A DNA stretch of 64,000 nt from Cellulophaga tyrosinoxydans (GCF_900176415.1 NZ_FWXO01000004.1:186001-250000), one strand, 5' to 3'. Positions 18,760-27,103 are shown, counted from the first letter of the stretch. The notes: generated from the sequence alone by a model not told the origin. Made by a program: numbers and translations.

Positions 18760-18789
18760 TTGTAGGATGTAATTTTTTTCCTACATTTG
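18760..18789 (+). promoter_or_regulatory. Complete Bacteroidetes promoter for the small lipoprotein
   Basis: TTG at 18760-18762, a 19-base spacer, then TACATTTG at 18782-18789, a full match to TTG-N19-TAnnTTTG. The lipoprotein ATG follows 40 bases later. This is one of the two best promoter matches in the window. Confidence 0.75.
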
Positions 18790-18829
18790 TTTCGAAAATG
18801 AAATTAACCTTTTACTAAATTTAATTACG

Positions 18830-19012
18830 ATGAACACAAAAAAACCCCTTTTAGCCTTGGCAGCTATCGCATGTTTCGCATTCACTTCATGTACTTCAAC
18901 AAGTGCTTCTGATGATGCAGCTTATGAAAATGACTCAATTGAAAAAACAAGAATAAAGGTTCCTGCTAATGGAATTGAAAAAACGAGAATAAAAGTTCCT
19001 GCTAACGGATAA
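18830..19012 (+). CDS. Tiny lipoprotein with a duplicated 12-residue motif
   Basis: Protein of 60 residues. A lysine-rich start and hydrophobic stretch lead to a lipobox ending at C21 (FTSC), so the mature form is about 40 residues and lipid-anchored. The last 24 residues are two exact copies of IEKTRIKVPANG. The gene is monocistronic: it has its own full promoter match upstream and a strong terminator 20 bases after the stop. I do not recognise a family and no function can be assigned; a short basic tail after an acidic linker (SDDAAYENDS) suggests an envelope or surface role. Confidence 0.75.
   Translation: MNTKKPLLALAAIACFAFTSCTSTSASDDAAYENDSIEKTRIKVPANGIEKTRIKVPANG
18938..19009 (+). repeat. 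Tandem 36-bp coding repeat (two copies)
   Basis: Two adjacent 36-bp copies (18938-18973, 18974-19009) differ at three bases, all at third codon positions and all silent (ACA/ACG, AAG/AAA, AAT/AAC). The peptide has therefore been kept identical while the DNA drifted. Confidence 0.9.
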
Positions 19013-19031
19013 TAAGAATTTTCAGTTAAAA

Positions 19032-19066
19032 AAAGGGTTTCTAAATACTAGAAACCCTTTTTTTTT
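19032..19066 (+). terminator. Terminator after the small lipoprotein
   Basis: Perfect 12-bp stem AAAGGGTTTCTA / TAGAAACCCTTT with a 5-base loop, running into nine T. Located 20 bases after the lipoprotein stop. Confidence 0.9.
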
Positions 19067-19098
19067 GTTATAGGAATTAGAATCCCCCAAATTGACGA

Positions 19099-19650
19099 AT
19101 GATAATGGCCGTAAATAAAAAGTTAAAAGAAAAAAATTCAACCAAGAAAAAATCTAAAAGTTTATTCATAGGTAGTCTCGTGGCTTTATTTATAGCAATC
19201 TCACCATATTTTTTTTATATCTACAATTATTTTCCTGATGAACCAGTATTCGAAACTTGGCTATTTACATATGAAAGTAAATTTAATCTAAGTATTTATG
19301 TTACCATGTGGTTACTCATGGGCAAACTTATTCCTTTTCTACTTCTAATTTTATGGTTCTTCACTTGTAAACATTGGTGGTATCACATAATTCTTATCCC
19401 GATTTCGATGTATGCCTTTCAGATTTTTAGCGCATTAGCACAAGATTCTAATATTATTGATGAAGCAGAAATATACTGGATTATCCCAATTATGCTAGTA
19501 ATAACTCCTTTTGTGTATTTTATTCGTGTAAAACTTTTTGACAAACATGTATTAGGTATCGACCTAGAGGCTATGGATGCAGAGCTGAAACAATACAAAG
19601 AAAAAGAACGCTTACAAAAAGAGAAAGAAGAAGAAGCTAAAAAGTTGTAA
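19099..19650 (+). CDS. Four-helix membrane protein of unknown function
   Basis: Protein of 183 residues with a basic N-terminus (KKLKEKNSTKKKSKS), about four membrane helices (near 25-45, 67-88, 91-112 and 128-145) and a charged C-terminal coiled-coil tail (KQYKEKERLQKEKEEEAKKL). A second ATG two codons in (19105) could be the real start. I do not recognise a family. It stands between a terminator and the alanine-dehydrogenase-like gene. Confidence 0.7.
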   Translation: MIMAVNKKLKEKNSTKKKSKSLFIGSLVALFIAISPYFFYIYNYFPDEPVFETWLFTYESKFNLSIYVTMWLLMGKLIPFLLLILWFFTCKHWWYHIILIPISMYAFQIFSALAQDSNIIDEAEIYWIIPIMLVITPFVYFIRVKLFDKHVLGIDLEAMDAELKQYKEKERLQKEKEEEAKKL

Positions 19651-19724
19651 ATTTGTTTTCACTATCATCTTTTGATGCATAGTTTCCTATATTTAATAGG
19701 TATGTTTTACAAGATTTACAGCAT

Positions 19725-20924
19725 ATGAATCAGCCAACTTCGCCATTTAGTAAGCAACAATTACTTCCTCAAGAAGAAATGTTGGAGGTGTTACGCCAAA
19801 AAGGAGAACTTTATATAGGGATTCCTAAAGAAAATCAATACCAAGAAAAACGTATTTGTTTAACTCCCGATGCTGTAAATGCCATTACAGCCAATGGCCA
19901 TCGTGTATTACTTGAAGCTGGTGCTGGTGAAGGAGCGCATTTTTCAGATATTGACTATACCAATGCAGGGGCTGAAATTACACGAGACACTAAAAAAGTT
20001 TTTGGTTGCTCCATAATTTTAAAAGTGGAACCTCCTACCCTTGCCGAAATAGAACTAATGAATCCGCAAACCACCATTATTTCTGCGCTTCAAATAAAAA
20101 CCCAATCAAAAAAATACTTCGAAAAGCTTGCTTCTAAAAGGCTTACAGCCATAGCTTTTGAATATATTATGGATGATGATGGCAAATACCCAGCTGTACG
20201 TTCCTTAAGTGAAATTGCTGGTATATCTTCTGTATTAATTGCATCAGAAATAATGGCAAATACCAATAATGGCAACGGTCTTATGTTCGGAAACATCAGT
20301 GGTGTTCCACCAGTAGAAGTTGTTATCATTGGTGCAGGTACCGTTGGTGAGTTTGCTGCACGATCCGCAATTGGCTTAGGAGCTAACGTGAAAATATTTG
20401 ACAATTCCATCACTAAGCTAAGAACCATACAAACACATTTACGACAAACAGTTTACACCTCTACCATACAGCCAAAAAATCTTTTAAAAGCTTTAAAACG
20501 TTGCGATGTTGCCATTGGTGCAACACGTGGCAAGGATCGTTCTCCAGTAGTAGTTTCTAAAACTATGGTAGAACACATGAAAAAAGGTGCAGTAATTATC
20601 GATGTGAGTATTGATATGGGAGGCTGCTTTGAAACCAGTGAAATAACTAGTCATGATAAACCAACAAAGGAAAAGTATGGTGTAATACATTATGCTGTAC
20701 CTAATATACCATCTCGCTATCCAAAAACGGCATCTATTTCAATAAGCAATATTTTCACACCGTATTTATTAAAAATTGGTGAAGATGGCGGTGTTGAAAA
20801 TGCGTTGCGGTTTGACAAAGGACTAAGAAATGGTTTGTATTTTTACCGAGGCATTCTTACCAATAAAACCGTTGGAGAATGGTTTGATCTTTCTTACAAC
20901 GATATTAATTTTCTTATTTTTTAA
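19725..20924 (+). CDS. Alanine dehydrogenase / PNT-family protein
   Basis: Protein of 399 residues in the alanine dehydrogenase/pyridine nucleotide transhydrogenase family. The N-terminal domain has GIPKENQYQEKRICLTPDAV and the conserved Lys in ILKVEPPT; the Rossmann domain has IGAGTVGEFAARSA, and DVSIDMGGCFETS carries the conserved Asp. At the place of the catalytic His of characterised enzymes (in a LHLA-type motif) this protein reads ALQIKTQ, so the His seems to be replaced. It also has about 30 extra N-terminal residues. It may deaminate alanine poorly or act on another substrate. The 126-residue gene after it is 9 bases away. Confidence 0.82.
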   Translation: MNQPTSPFSKQQLLPQEEMLEVLRQKGELYIGIPKENQYQEKRICLTPDAVNAITANGHRVLLEAGAGEGAHFSDIDYTNAGAEITRDTKKVFGCSIILKVEPPTLAEIELMNPQTTIISALQIKTQSKKYFEKLASKRLTAIAFEYIMDDDGKYPAVRSLSEIAGISSVLIASEIMANTNNGNGLMFGNISGVPPVEVVIIGAGTVGEFAARSAIGLGANVKIFDNSITKLRTIQTHLRQTVYTSTIQPKNLLKALKRCDVAIGATRGKDRSPVVVSKTMVEHMKKGAVIIDVSIDMGGCFETSEITSHDKPTKEKYGVIHYAVPNIPSRYPKTASISISNIFTPYLLKIGEDGGVENALRFDKGLRNGLYFYRGILTNKTVGEWFDLSYNDINFLIF

Positions 20925-20933
20925 TCCTATTCT

Positions 20934-21314
20934 ATGTCATTTTTAAAGCGATTAGGCTTCTTTATTTTTGGGCTTTCTATTGGTATTGTATTTTTAGTAT
21001 TTTTTTTTCAAAATAAGTCTAAAGAGACCGGTACAGAATTCTGCTATTTACCAAATTGCAGAGTACTGAAAGATTTACGTTCCAAATCGTATTCTTATTC
21101 CGATGAAGTTACTCGCATGCTTGCTAATGGAGAAATTGATTCATTACGAATTAAAGATTTTTTCTTACATGGTGATGTAGACTTTAAAAATAGCGATACA
21201 AAATCTACACCTTGCAAAACCTATTTCATTGAGAATGAAACAGAAAGTGGAGCAATGAAAACCTTAAAGGTTACCAATTGCCCCACCAAAATTATTATAG
21301 AAAGTATTCAATAA
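20934..21314 (+). CDS. Small membrane-anchored protein, DUF4258-like
   Basis: Protein of 126 residues with one N-terminal membrane helix (about 6-27) and a compact soluble domain starting with FCYLPNCRVLKDLRSK. The pattern recalls the flavobacterial DUF4258-type proteins, but this is from memory and weak. It begins 9 bases after the alanine-dehydrogenase-like gene and is probably cotranscribed with it. Four Cys in the soluble domain (FCYLPNC, TPCK, TNCPT) could form disulfides outside the cytoplasm. Function unknown. Confidence 0.7.
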   Translation: MSFLKRLGFFIFGLSIGIVFLVFFFQNKSKETGTEFCYLPNCRVLKDLRSKSYSYSDEVTRMLANGEIDSLRIKDFFLHGDVDFKNSDTKSTPCKTYFIENETESGAMKTLKVTNCPTKIIIESIQ

Positions 21315-21320
21315 TACCTT

Positions 21321-22487
21321 TTATATTTTTCTTCTTTTTCGCTCTGTTTTAAGCAAATTTAATTCTCGACTTGTTTGCCCTGCAACTGAAGTATTTTCCT
21401 CTGCCCTTCTAATAAGGTATGGCATAACATCTCTAACAGGTCCAAAAGGTAAATATTTAGATACATTGTATCCATTTGCTGCTAAATTAAACGAAATATG
21501 GTCGCTCATGCCATACAATTGTCCAAACCAAATACTAGAATGGTTTGGAGCTAATTTTTTTGTTTTCATTAAGTCTAGCATTTTATAACAACTCTCTTCA
21601 TTGTGTGTTCCCATATAAATAGACATGTCATCTAGATTGTCTATCATATACGCCACTACTGTATCATAATTACTATCGGTTTCGGCTTTGGTACTGCATA
21701 TTGGCGAAGGATACCCTTTTTCTTCTGCACGTTCATTTTCTTTCTCCATATAAGCACCACGAACTACCTTCATCCCTATTTTAAATCCGTCTTTTTTAGC
21801 ACGTTCCTGAAGCCCTTTTAAATAATCTAACCGATCCCAACGATACAATTGTAGCGTGTTAAATACTACGGCTTTTTTCTTATTGTACTTTCGCATCATG
21901 TCTTCAGCTAATTGGTCGGCGGCATCTTGCATCCAACTTTCTTCACCATCAATCAACAAGGCTACATCAAGATCATAAGCTTTTTGACACGTTTTTTCAA
22001 AACGCGCTACTACTCTACTCCATTCACTTTTCTCGTCTTTAGTTAGTTCTTTTCCTTCACTTATTTTCTGAAATAAAGCAAACCTACCATAACCAGTTGG
22101 TTTAAAAACAGCGAAAGGAATAGCTTCTTTCTCTTTAACAAAATCTAACACCTTAAGAATCATTTCCAAAGCTTCATCTAAAGGATCTTCGGTATCTTTA
22201 CCTTCCACAGAATAATCCAAAACAGAACTCACACCTTTGGTAAATAACTTATCTACAACAGGTATACAATCTTTTTCATTAACTCCACCACAAAAATGAT
22301 CAAACACTGTAGCTCTTATCAGACCTTCGACAGGAAGTTTTGCTTTTATGGCAAAATTTGTCATTGCTGTTCCGATTTTAACCAAGGGTTCTTTAGAAAT
22401 CATTTTAAACAAAAAATAGGCTCTTTCTAATTCAGCATCTGTTTTTAAAGCAAAAGCTGTTGCAGTATTCTCAAAAATAGGATTCAT
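21321..22487 (-). CDS. Proline dehydrogenase (single-function)
   Basis: FAD enzyme of 388 residues that oxidises proline to pyrroline-5-carboxylate. It is a TIM-barrel with KVVRGAYMEKENERA, the GTHNEES segment and the FAD/substrate motif YLIRRAEENTSV near the C-terminus. It lacks the P5C dehydrogenase half of PutA, as is usual in Bacteroidetes. It is convergent with the small gene at 20934-21314 (6 bases apart) and divergent from aroB. Confidence 0.94.
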   Translation of the reverse strand: MNPIFENTATAFALKTDAELERAYFLFKMISKEPLVKIGTAMTNFAIKAKLPVEGLIRATVFDHFCGGVNEKDCIPVVDKLFTKGVSSVLDYSVEGKDTEDPLDEALEMILKVLDFVKEKEAIPFAVFKPTGYGRFALFQKISEGKELTKDEKSEWSRVVARFEKTCQKAYDLDVALLIDGEESWMQDAADQLAEDMMRKYNKKKAVVFNTLQLYRWDRLDYLKGLQERAKKDGFKIGMKVVRGAYMEKENERAEEKGYPSPICSTKAETDSNYDTVVAYMIDNLDDMSIYMGTHNEESCYKMLDLMKTKKLAPNHSSIWFGQLYGMSDHISFNLAANGYNVSKYLPFGPVRDVMPYLIRRAEENTSVAGQTSRELNLLKTERKRRKI

Positions 22488-22645
22488 TATTGCTAATTTT
22501 ATAAGGATTCAAAGATAACCACACATTTTGTATTAATAGAACTAAAAATAGTCTTTATTTTGCATGAAATTTTGAGTCAACTTATACCCTTAGAACAGTA
22601 TCTTAAGCTAAGATTGCAGCTCTAGAGGGATTTAAAAAGTAAAAA

Positions 22646-23707
22646 ATGAAATCTATTACATCTTCCTCTTATGCAGTGCATTTTAACGAAACTGCCTACA
22701 CAGAATTAAATGCTCATTTAAAAAAGGCAAATTATTCTAAGGTATTTATTTTGGTTGATGAAAACACTCATAATTTCTGCCTAGCTCCGTTTATGGCTGA
22801 AATTGAAGGTGATTATGATTTTGAAATTATTGAAATAGAACCAGGTGAAATTTATAAGAATATTGAAACCTGTACTCAAGTTTGGGAAGTTCTTTCTGAG
22901 TTAGATGCAGATCGTAAAAGTGTTCTTATTAACGTTGGTGGTGGTGTAGTTACAGACCTTGGAGGATTTGTAGCCTCTACCTTTAAGCGTGGTATTGATT
23001 TTATAAACGTACCTACTACTCTTTTAGCTATGGTTGATGCTTCTGTTGGCGGAAAAACAGGTGTTGACTTGGGAGCACTTAAAAACCAAGTTGGCGTTAT
23101 AAACCAACCTGTTATGGTTTTGGTTGTTTCTAGCTTTTTACAAACTCTAGAAGAGCGACAACTGCACAGTGGGTTTGCTGAAATGCTAAAACATGGTTTA
23201 ATACAAGATGCTAATTATTGGAATGATTTAAAGATTTTAAACAATTTTACTCAGCTAGACCATTTAATACATCATTCTGTAACCATTAAAAACAAAGTGG
23301 TTTTAGAAGACCCTACAGAGCAAAATCTGAGAAAAATATTAAATTACGGACACACATTGGGCCATGCTGTTGAATCCTATTTTTTAGAAAGTCCAGAGCA
23401 TGAATTACTGTTACATGGTGAAGCTATTGCGGCTGGTATGATTCTAGAAGGGTTTTTGTCACACAAACTTACAGGCTTACCTTATACTGAACTAGAAACA
23501 ATTAAAAAAGTTTTTTTAAGCAGGTATTCAAAAGTTGAATTTTCTAAGAATGATATTACTGAAATTTTGAAACTACTTAAGTTTGATAAGAAAAACTCTC
23601 ATGGTAACATCAATTTTGTGTTATTAAAAAAGATAGGCGAACCACAAATAGATGTTAAAGTGCCACAAGAATTATTAGAACAAGCTTTTACTTACTACAA
23701 AGAATAA
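22646..23707 (+). CDS. aroB: AroB, 3-dehydroquinate synthase
   Basis: Second enzyme of the shikimate pathway, 353 residues, converting DAHP to 3-dehydroquinate with NAD and a metal ion. Motifs are in order: NVGGGVVTDLGGFVAS, DASVGGKTGVDLG, the zinc-binding LNYGHTLGHAVES and LHGEAIAAGM. Length is normal. It appears monocistronic. Confidence 0.96.
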   Translation: MKSITSSSYAVHFNETAYTELNAHLKKANYSKVFILVDENTHNFCLAPFMAEIEGDYDFEIIEIEPGEIYKNIETCTQVWEVLSELDADRKSVLINVGGGVVTDLGGFVASTFKRGIDFINVPTTLLAMVDASVGGKTGVDLGALKNQVGVINQPVMVLVVSSFLQTLEERQLHSGFAEMLKHGLIQDANYWNDLKILNNFTQLDHLIHHSVTIKNKVVLEDPTEQNLRKILNYGHTLGHAVESYFLESPEHELLLHGEAIAAGMILEGFLSHKLTGLPYTELETIKKVFLSRYSKVEFSKNDITEILKLLKFDKKNSHGNINFVLLKKIGEPQIDVKVPQELLEQAFTYYKE

Positions 23708-23765
23708 ATACTTCATGCACTATAATTAGGGTTTACACAACTCTTAATTATCTTTATCTACAAAA

Positions 23766-23810
23766 TAACATAGTTTAGGTATATAATCTTAAACCAACCA
23801 AACTATGTTA
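23766..23810 (+). promoter_or_regulatory. Inverted repeat that would bury the next start codon
   Basis: An 11-bp perfect repeat, TAACATAGTTT (23766-23776) and AAACTATGTTA (23800-23810), with a further GGT/ACC pairing across one bulged base. The ATG of the following gene (23805-23807) lies inside the right arm. In the mRNA the hairpin would hide the start codon; in DNA it could be a protein-binding site. The transcript start is unknown, so whether the RNA form exists is not settled. Confidence 0.6.
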
Positions 23811-24137
23811 CGTAAAATTGTAGATTACAAGAAGTTAAGCCACGAAGTTGCTGCGTTATTAATTGAAAATTATCCACATGGATATGGAGACTCTGACATT
23901 ATAGAGTTTAAAAACATGCACGGCGAATATGTAGAAGCTGTGGAAGTAAAAACCGACGATATTATCTACTTAGTTAAAATAAGTAAGAGCCTTTCTAACT
24001 TTATTGCCAATTTTGACGATAGTATTGCCAAAGAATTAGTTTCTAAACCAGAAGGATTTTCTGATGACGATTCTTCAGAAGAAATTGAACAGCTTACTTT
24101 TGAAAATGAATATGAAGTTGAAGAAGATTTAGACTAA
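23805..24137 (+). CDS. Acidic conserved hypothetical protein (110 residues)
   Basis: Small soluble protein with an ordered N-terminal part (RKIVDYKKLSHEVAALLIENYPHGYGDSDIIEFKN) and a strongly acidic C-terminal tail rich in Glu and Asp (from about residue 85). It has no membrane segment or signal. I do not recognise a named domain. Its start codon sits inside a strong inverted repeat, which hints at regulated translation. Its 3' end overlaps that of the convergent DinB gene by 9 bases. Confidence 0.75.
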   Translation: MLRKIVDYKKLSHEVAALLIENYPHGYGDSDIIEFKNMHGEYVEAVEVKTDDIIYLVKISKSLSNFIANFDDSIAKELVSKPEGFSDDDSSEEIEQLTFENEYEVEEDLD

Positions 24138-24647
24138 ATACCTTTCAACCAAAATTCGCTGGTGATGATTTAAATGACCAGCTATTACAAAACCAGCAGC
24201 TGCAACACTCATAGTGGAGTTACTGGCAACCCCCCTTTTTTGCAAATCCACTTCATTAAAAGAATTAAAGAGCGCTTGAGTTGATGCTCTTACGGCCTTA
24301 AACTCTAATAATAATTGCTCCTTGCTTCTACTATTGGCATTAGAATTTTCCACGTAATCATCCTGTTCAAAGCCAGGAAAAAATGCCTTATCATTTCTTG
24401 AAAAACACAAGGCTCGATATTGAAAAACTCTTTCAGTATCTATAATATGCAATAATACTTCTGCAATAGACCATTTACCCGCTGCATATTTAAAAGTCAG
24501 TTTATCTTCAGGTATAGCTTGTACAAATTTTGTAAATTCTTGTAACCCAAATTCTAAAACATCTTTAAGATCTACATCACCTAAGGCATTTATATAGGTT
24601 TTATAATAAGGATTGTAATCTTCCTCCGATAATTGAGAAACTTTCAT
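24129..24647 (-). CDS. DinB-family protein
   Basis: Protein of 172 residues with the four-helix DinB/YfiT fold. The three metal-binding His residues are visible: LLHIIDTERVFQYRA and the C-terminal AGHLNHHQRILVERYL. Such proteins are often thiol-dependent metalloenzymes or stress proteins; the substrate here is unknown. It is 72 bases downstream of the Lrp-family gene with a terminator between, so it probably has its own promoter. Confidence 0.85.
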   Translation of the reverse strand: MKVSQLSEEDYNPYYKTYINALGDVDLKDVLEFGLQEFTKFVQAIPEDKLTFKYAAGKWSIAEVLLHIIDTERVFQYRALCFSRNDKAFFPGFEQDDYVENSNANSRSKEQLLLEFKAVRASTQALFNSFNEVDLQKRGVASNSTMSVAAAGFVIAGHLNHHQRILVERYLV

Positions 24648-24660
24648 AAATTTTGATTTA

Positions 24661-24695
24661 AAAAAAATCCCAAAGGTAAGATACCAAAGGGATTT
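24661..24695 (-). terminator. Terminator after the Lrp-family gene
   Basis: Hairpin with arms AAATCCC and GGGATTT and an inner GGTA/TACC pairing, followed on the minus strand by seven or eight T. It lies 25 bases past the regulator's stop codon. Confidence 0.82.
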
Positions 24696-24719
24696 ATATT
24701 TTTAGTGCGTATGTATAGT

Positions 24720-25199
24720 CTACAATTCATTAAAAATGGTATGCATCAAACGTTTTTTATCATTGATGCTTTCTTCTAACGATATCATTGTTTCTGTTCT
24801 GCTGATTCCATCAATATCATCAATCTTAAAAATGATGTTTTTAGCGTGGTTGGTATCTCTAGCTCTTATTTTACAGAAAATATTAAATTTTCCAGTAGTA
24901 ATATGGGCAACAGTTACATTTGGAATCTGATTTAAACGCTCCAATACAAACTTAGTTTGATGTGTTTTTTCAAGAAATATACCTACATATGCAATAAATG
25001 CATATCCTAGTTTTACATAATCAAGAGTTAATGAAGATCCTCTAATAATACCCGCCTCTTCCATTTTTTTTACTCTAACATGTACTGTTCCAGCAGAAAT
25101 CAGTAGTTTTTTGGCTATATCTGTAAAAGGAGTTCTGGTGTTGTCAATTAACATATCCAGAATTTGGTGGTCTATTTCGTCTAATTTAACTTTTCCCAT
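24720..25199 (-). CDS. Lrp/AsnC-family transcription regulator
   Basis: Protein of 159 residues: an N-terminal winged helix-turn-helix (LDEIDHQILDMLIDNTRTPFTDIAKKL, GTVHVRVKKMEEAG) and a C-terminal ligand-binding RAM domain (about 70-150). These regulators sense amino acids or related small molecules. No target is evident in the neighbourhood. It lies about 109 bases from the M14 peptidase stop and is followed by a good terminator, so it is probably monocistronic. Confidence 0.93.
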   Translation of the reverse strand: MGKVKLDEIDHQILDMLIDNTRTPFTDIAKKLLISAGTVHVRVKKMEEAGIIRGSSLTLDYVKLGYAFIAYVGIFLEKTHQTKFVLERLNQIPNVTVAHITTGKFNIFCKIRARDTNHAKNIIFKIDDIDGISRTETMISLEESINDKKRLMHTIFNEL

Positions 25200-25308
25200 T
25201 TTATTTCTATAATTTTAAACAAAAGTAACTAATTAAGAAATTAAACTCAATAAAAGTTAAATAATTTTAACAAAAATGTAATGAATTAGTATTATTCAAT
25301 AAAATTGT

Positions 25309-26424
25309 TCAATTAGAACATAGCAAATCCCATAGTTCTGACATATCCTTAATTTTTTTTAAATCCTTATTATTCAAGCAATTAAGTGTGATGTGTCCAA
25401 AAAAAGTATCATTTTTTTTAATCTTCTCTAACGAAGGAACAAAATGTATTTTTTCTGAAATTAAGGTTTCTTTATATAAAACGCCTATGGTTTGGTCTTT
25501 TTGTAATGATTTATTCACAAAATCGGCATTTTTAATAAGAATATCGTAAAATAATTTACCATTTTCCGGTATTAAAAAATAGTCTTTTTGAGGATATTCC
25601 TCCAAATTTTGCTGAGTTATTACCGCTATTCCCGACAGCATTGCAATAAAGATTAATTCCCTGGTTTGTTCTCTTTCATAATCGTTTGGAAAATGCCCAG
25701 ATTCGAATAAAATAGTTGGCTTATTTTGCATTTGAAAAGTATCTCCAACACAATTAGCATTAAACCCATCATCATATCTTCCAACCTGCCCCGGAATATA
25801 AGTTTGTAACACCTTATTCATCGCTACAATTAATTGCATACTTATTCCTCTTGTTTTAGAAATACTACGTTCTGGATCATGCGCTGGGGCTAAAAATGAT
25901 ACTGTTGCAGGTTTAGGGGTGGTACCCACATTAAAAATTGTACGCTGATCATGTAAATTAAAGCAATAATCTGGCTGAAACTGATCAAATGTAGCTCTTA
26001 AAATAACACTTTCGGGCTGTGATCTATCCTGTGCATCTCTATTTAAATCTATTTCATTAGCATTTACCCGAGTATAAGCAGTAGCGCCATCAGGATTTAG
26101 TATAGGTATAATCTTAATCGTACACCCGTTTAAAATGGTTTGTGCCAAATCGGATCCTTGATTAATGAAGTTTAGAAAATCTAACACAGCTTTTGTAGTG
26201 GTAGATTCGTTGCCATGCATTTGCGACCACATAAAAATTTTGATTGGTCCATTACCAAAAGTTACCGATTTTATAGGTTTACCTAAGACAGAATTTCCAA
26301 TAACTTCAACCTGAAAATTAGTGTTTAATTGATCCAAGAAAGGGAAAATCATGTCGTTTATAACATACCTTCCTTGTATAGAATTGACCTTAACTGCACT
26401 ATGTAATTGCTTATAATTAATCAT
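25309..26424 (-). CDS. M14-family zinc carboxypeptidase
   Basis: Protein of 371 residues. The zinc-binding pair is in WSQMHGNESTTT (H-x-x-E), substrate binding in EIDLNRDAQDRSQPE, the third His in FNLHDQRTIF, and a likely catalytic Glu in ILFESGHFPNDYERE. No signal peptide or lipobox is seen, so it appears cytoplasmic, unlike many M14 enzymes. It may trim peptides or remodel amide-linked cell-wall fragments. The upstream gap carries repeated TACAATTGTA-like palindromes. Confidence 0.85.
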   Translation of the reverse strand: MINYKQLHSAVKVNSIQGRYVINDMIFPFLDQLNTNFQVEVIGNSVLGKPIKSVTFGNGPIKIFMWSQMHGNESTTTKAVLDFLNFINQGSDLAQTILNGCTIKIIPILNPDGATAYTRVNANEIDLNRDAQDRSQPESVILRATFDQFQPDYCFNLHDQRTIFNVGTTPKPATVSFLAPAHDPERSISKTRGISMQLIVAMNKVLQTYIPGQVGRYDDGFNANCVGDTFQMQNKPTILFESGHFPNDYEREQTRELIFIAMLSGIAVITQQNLEEYPQKDYFLIPENGKLFYDILIKNADFVNKSLQKDQTIGVLYKETLISEKIHFVPSLEKIKKNDTFFGHITLNCLNNKDLKKIKDMSELWDLLCSN

Positions 26425-26467
26425 ATAAATTGCTCTAATAGAGCTGCAAAAATAAGACCTATTTAAT

Positions 26468-26547
26468 TTACAATTGTAACTTACTTAATTTACATTTGTA
26501 TACAATACTTTTGTATATTTGGTCATTCTGATATACAATTGTAACTT
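26468..26547. promoter_or_regulatory. Cluster of TTGTA/TACAA palindromes with stacked -7 elements
   Basis: In the 295-base gap between the M14 gene and the XRE gene. It holds a 12-bp palindrome TTACAATTGTAA (26468-26479), a 7-5-7 inverted repeat TATACAA/TTGTATA (26499-26517), and a second TACAATTGTAACTT (26534-26547) that repeats 14 bases of the first site 65 bp away. Three plus-strand matches to TAnnTTTG lie in the cluster: TACATTTG (26491), TACTTTTG (26506) and TATATTTG (26514). This looks like an operator array over a promoter. The nearby XRE protein is the obvious candidate binder, but that is inference. Confidence 0.6.
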
Positions 26548-26719
26548 TAACTTGGTTAGTTTTATGGTGTTTTTAACCAAAACCACCTAATAAATTGTAA
26601 ATCAGTCATTTGTTTTAATTTATCTAGACTTAATATTAAAGAAATAACGTAAAACACAAAGTAAATACCGTCCATATTCATAGGCTGTATTAGTTTAAAA
26701 CCTTAAAAAATTGTTTACA

Positions 26720-27103
26720 ATGGTAAATTCAGAAGAATTTATTAAAAGGCTTGAAAAAATACTGGAATTTTATGGTCTTTCGGCGGCAGTTTTCGCTGAT
26801 ACGATTTCCGTACAGCGCTCCAGTATTTCGCATTTGCTTTCTGGACGAAACAAACCAAGTTTAGAATTTGTTTTAAAAGTTACTTCAGCTTTTCCTGAAG
26901 TAAATTTATATTGGCTGCTAAATGGTAAAGGCACTTTTCCATCCAAGCCCGAAAAACAAATTGCACCTCCCCTACAAACCTCACTAAGTTTACCCGAGGC
27001 ACCAATTAAAGAACCTGTAAAAGAAAAAAAAGAAACGGTTAAAAAAGTAGACAAGGTTATCATTTTTTATTCTGATGGTACTTTTGATGTGTATGATAAA
27101 TAA
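26720..27103 (+). CDS. XRE-family helix-turn-helix regulator
   Basis: Protein of about 127 residues. The N-terminal HTH_3 domain (about 5-65) reads FYGLSAAVFADTISVQRSSISHLLSGRNKPSLEFVLKV, followed by a proline/lysine-rich linker and a C-terminal VDKVIIFYSDGTFDVYDK strand segment. The frame extends to a TTG at 26711, but the ATG at 26720 is the better start. Repeated palindromes 170-250 bases upstream are possible self-regulatory operators. The ligand is unknown. Confidence 0.87.
   Translation: MVNSEEFIKRLEKILEFYGLSAAVFADTISVQRSSISHLLSGRNKPSLEFVLKVTSAFPEVNLYWLLNGKGTFPSKPEKQIAPPLQTSLSLPEAPIKEPVKEKKETVKKVDKVIIFYSDGTFDVYDK

Noticed and set aside
20090-20428. 112-residue minus-strand frame inside the alanine-dehydrogenase-like gene
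   Set aside because: Shadow frame on the opposite strand of a conserved Rossmann protein, with no start context or domain.
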